The notes beneath the pieces are model-generated. The model saw only the letters and a list, made by a program, of their open reading frames with translations. It had not been told where the DNA came from and searched no databases. A stretch of 64,000 bases of DNA, from assembly GCA_965197825.1 (NCBI GenBank), contig CBDANW010000002.1:1612001-1676000 (forward strand), given 5' to 3'. The translations under genes were made by a program, and so were the position numbers. Every line of letters begins with the position of its first letter. The first letter of the stretch is position 1. Of the stretch, positions 63,549 to 64,000 are shown one piece after another. This DNA comes from CBDANW01 sp965197825. GTDB lineage: Bacteria; Acidobacteriota; Vicinamibacteria; Marinacidobacterales; DATDRI01.

Positions 63549-64000
63549 ATGCCCGGGCCTATCGATTATCGCGTGCCCACTCGGAAGGCAGCCCTCGGAC
63601 TCGCACTCGCCATCTTGTGGCTGCCAACGAACTCCGGTGCGCAAGACGAGGCGACGACACCTCGCAAGCAAGCCACCGCCGCACGAGCACCGGATGGTGC
63701 CATCGATCTGGACGGTCGTCTCGACGAGGAGATCTGGAGTACCGCGCCCGCGCTGACGGAATTCGTTCAGAAGGAACCTGTTGAAGGCACCGTTCCCGAG
63801 GATCGAATCGAGGTCCATTTCCTCTACGACGGCGGTGGGCTCTACGTCGGAGCAAGGATGTTCAGCCCATCCCGAAGTGCCATACAGGCCCCTTTGAGCC
63901 GGCGGGATGATGTCGAACAATCGGAGTTCTTGCTGGTCTCGCTCGACACGTTCCTGAGCCGACGCACGGCATTTTGCTTCGGCGTCACCGCCTCCGGTGT
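63549..64000 (+). CDS. DUF5916/CBM9-like secreted protein, 5' part only
   Basis: From the ATG at 63549 there are at least 150 codons to the window edge. After a signal sequence (AALGLALAILWLPTNSGA) comes a carbohydrate-binding family-9-like domain: APDGAIDLDGRLDEEIWSTA, VHFLYDGGGLYVGARMF and SRRDDVEQSEFLLVSLDTF. These proteins usually continue with a large outer-membrane barrel (DUF5916). The frame seen here is intact, so the decayed zone may end before it. Confidence 0.7.
   Translation, partial: MPGPIDYRVPTRKAALGLALAILWLPTNSGAQDEATTPRKQATAARAPDGAIDLDGRLDEEIWSTAPALTEFVQKEPVEGTVPEDRIEVHFLYDGGGLYVGARMFSPSRSAIQAPLSRRDDVEQSEFLLVSLDTFLSRRTAFCFGVTASG

Overview
The window looks like a chromosomal segment of a high-GC Gram-negative bacterium. 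Outer-membrane biogenesis genes (TamB-like, Omp85/BamA-like, SurA-like), an N-acetylmuramoyl amidase, HslUV and a giant secreted TPR/FG-GAP/ASPIC protein are all present. The gene repertoire would fit an Acidobacteriota or similar environmental lineage, but this is inference and no 16S rRNA gene is present. Most of the window is ordinary, tightly packed housekeeping sequence with intact long genes.

Layout. 1-5.9 kb: a 5'-complete CRTAC1-type secreted protein, divergent from an ABC-F ATPase through overlapping promoters, then rnhA. 6.2-13.3 kb: two polytopic membrane proteins (one GT39-like), a YkgJ-type cysteine-cluster protein, an AhpD-like relic, a lipid kinase and a frameshifted GT2. 13.34-16.27 kb: a complete 2.9-kb IS1-like transposon with 19-bp inverted ends, an 8-bp target duplication and three passenger genes. 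One passenger is an XRE/ImmA-IrrE protein. The element sits inside a decayed phzF. 16.7-21.4 kb: a peptide-type solute-binding protein, a histidine kinase and an NtrC-type regulator. 21.4-26.0 kb: O-methyltransferase, YjbQ, M20 peptidase, two small membrane proteins and a primary-type sigma factor. 26.3-29.1 kb: cysM, a JAMM protease gene and a sulfur-carrier/E1/rhodanese fusion, forming a protein-thiocarboxylate cysteine pathway. 29.4-32.4 kb: a coiled-coil protein and two GT4 glycosyltransferases. 32.4-39.75 kb: tamB, a bamA/tamA-like gene and a surA-like gene. 39.9-44.2 kb: transaldolase and a three-subunit biotin-dependent acyl-CoA carboxylase. 44.3-48.5 kb: FN3 lipoprotein, hslU, hslV and a secreted protein. 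48.6-50.6 kb: sigma factor with a double-zinc-finger TPR anti-sigma candidate. 50.7-56.1 kb: inositol-3-phosphate synthase, amidase, GerMN, rph and rdgB. 56.1-56.7 kb: four tRNAs (Pro, Arg, His, Arg).

From 56.9 kb to 63.5 kb the character changes. Almost every gene is broken by frameshifts, stops or deletions: DUF3604, DUF5674, a RelE-type toxin, an AbrB-type antitoxin remnant, three secreted or outer-membrane proteins. Only a RelB-like antitoxin, a DUF6868 protein and a 151-residue protein are intact. Because long core genes elsewhere (up to 1,324 codons) are intact, I read this as genuine decay of an accessory region next to the tRNA cluster, not general sequencing error. A DUF5916-type protein begins at the right edge.

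Two cross-cutting signals stand out. Several strong -10 boxes lie only 6-8 bases before start codons, suggesting leaderless transcripts. At least three families of short intergenic repeats are dispersed through the window.
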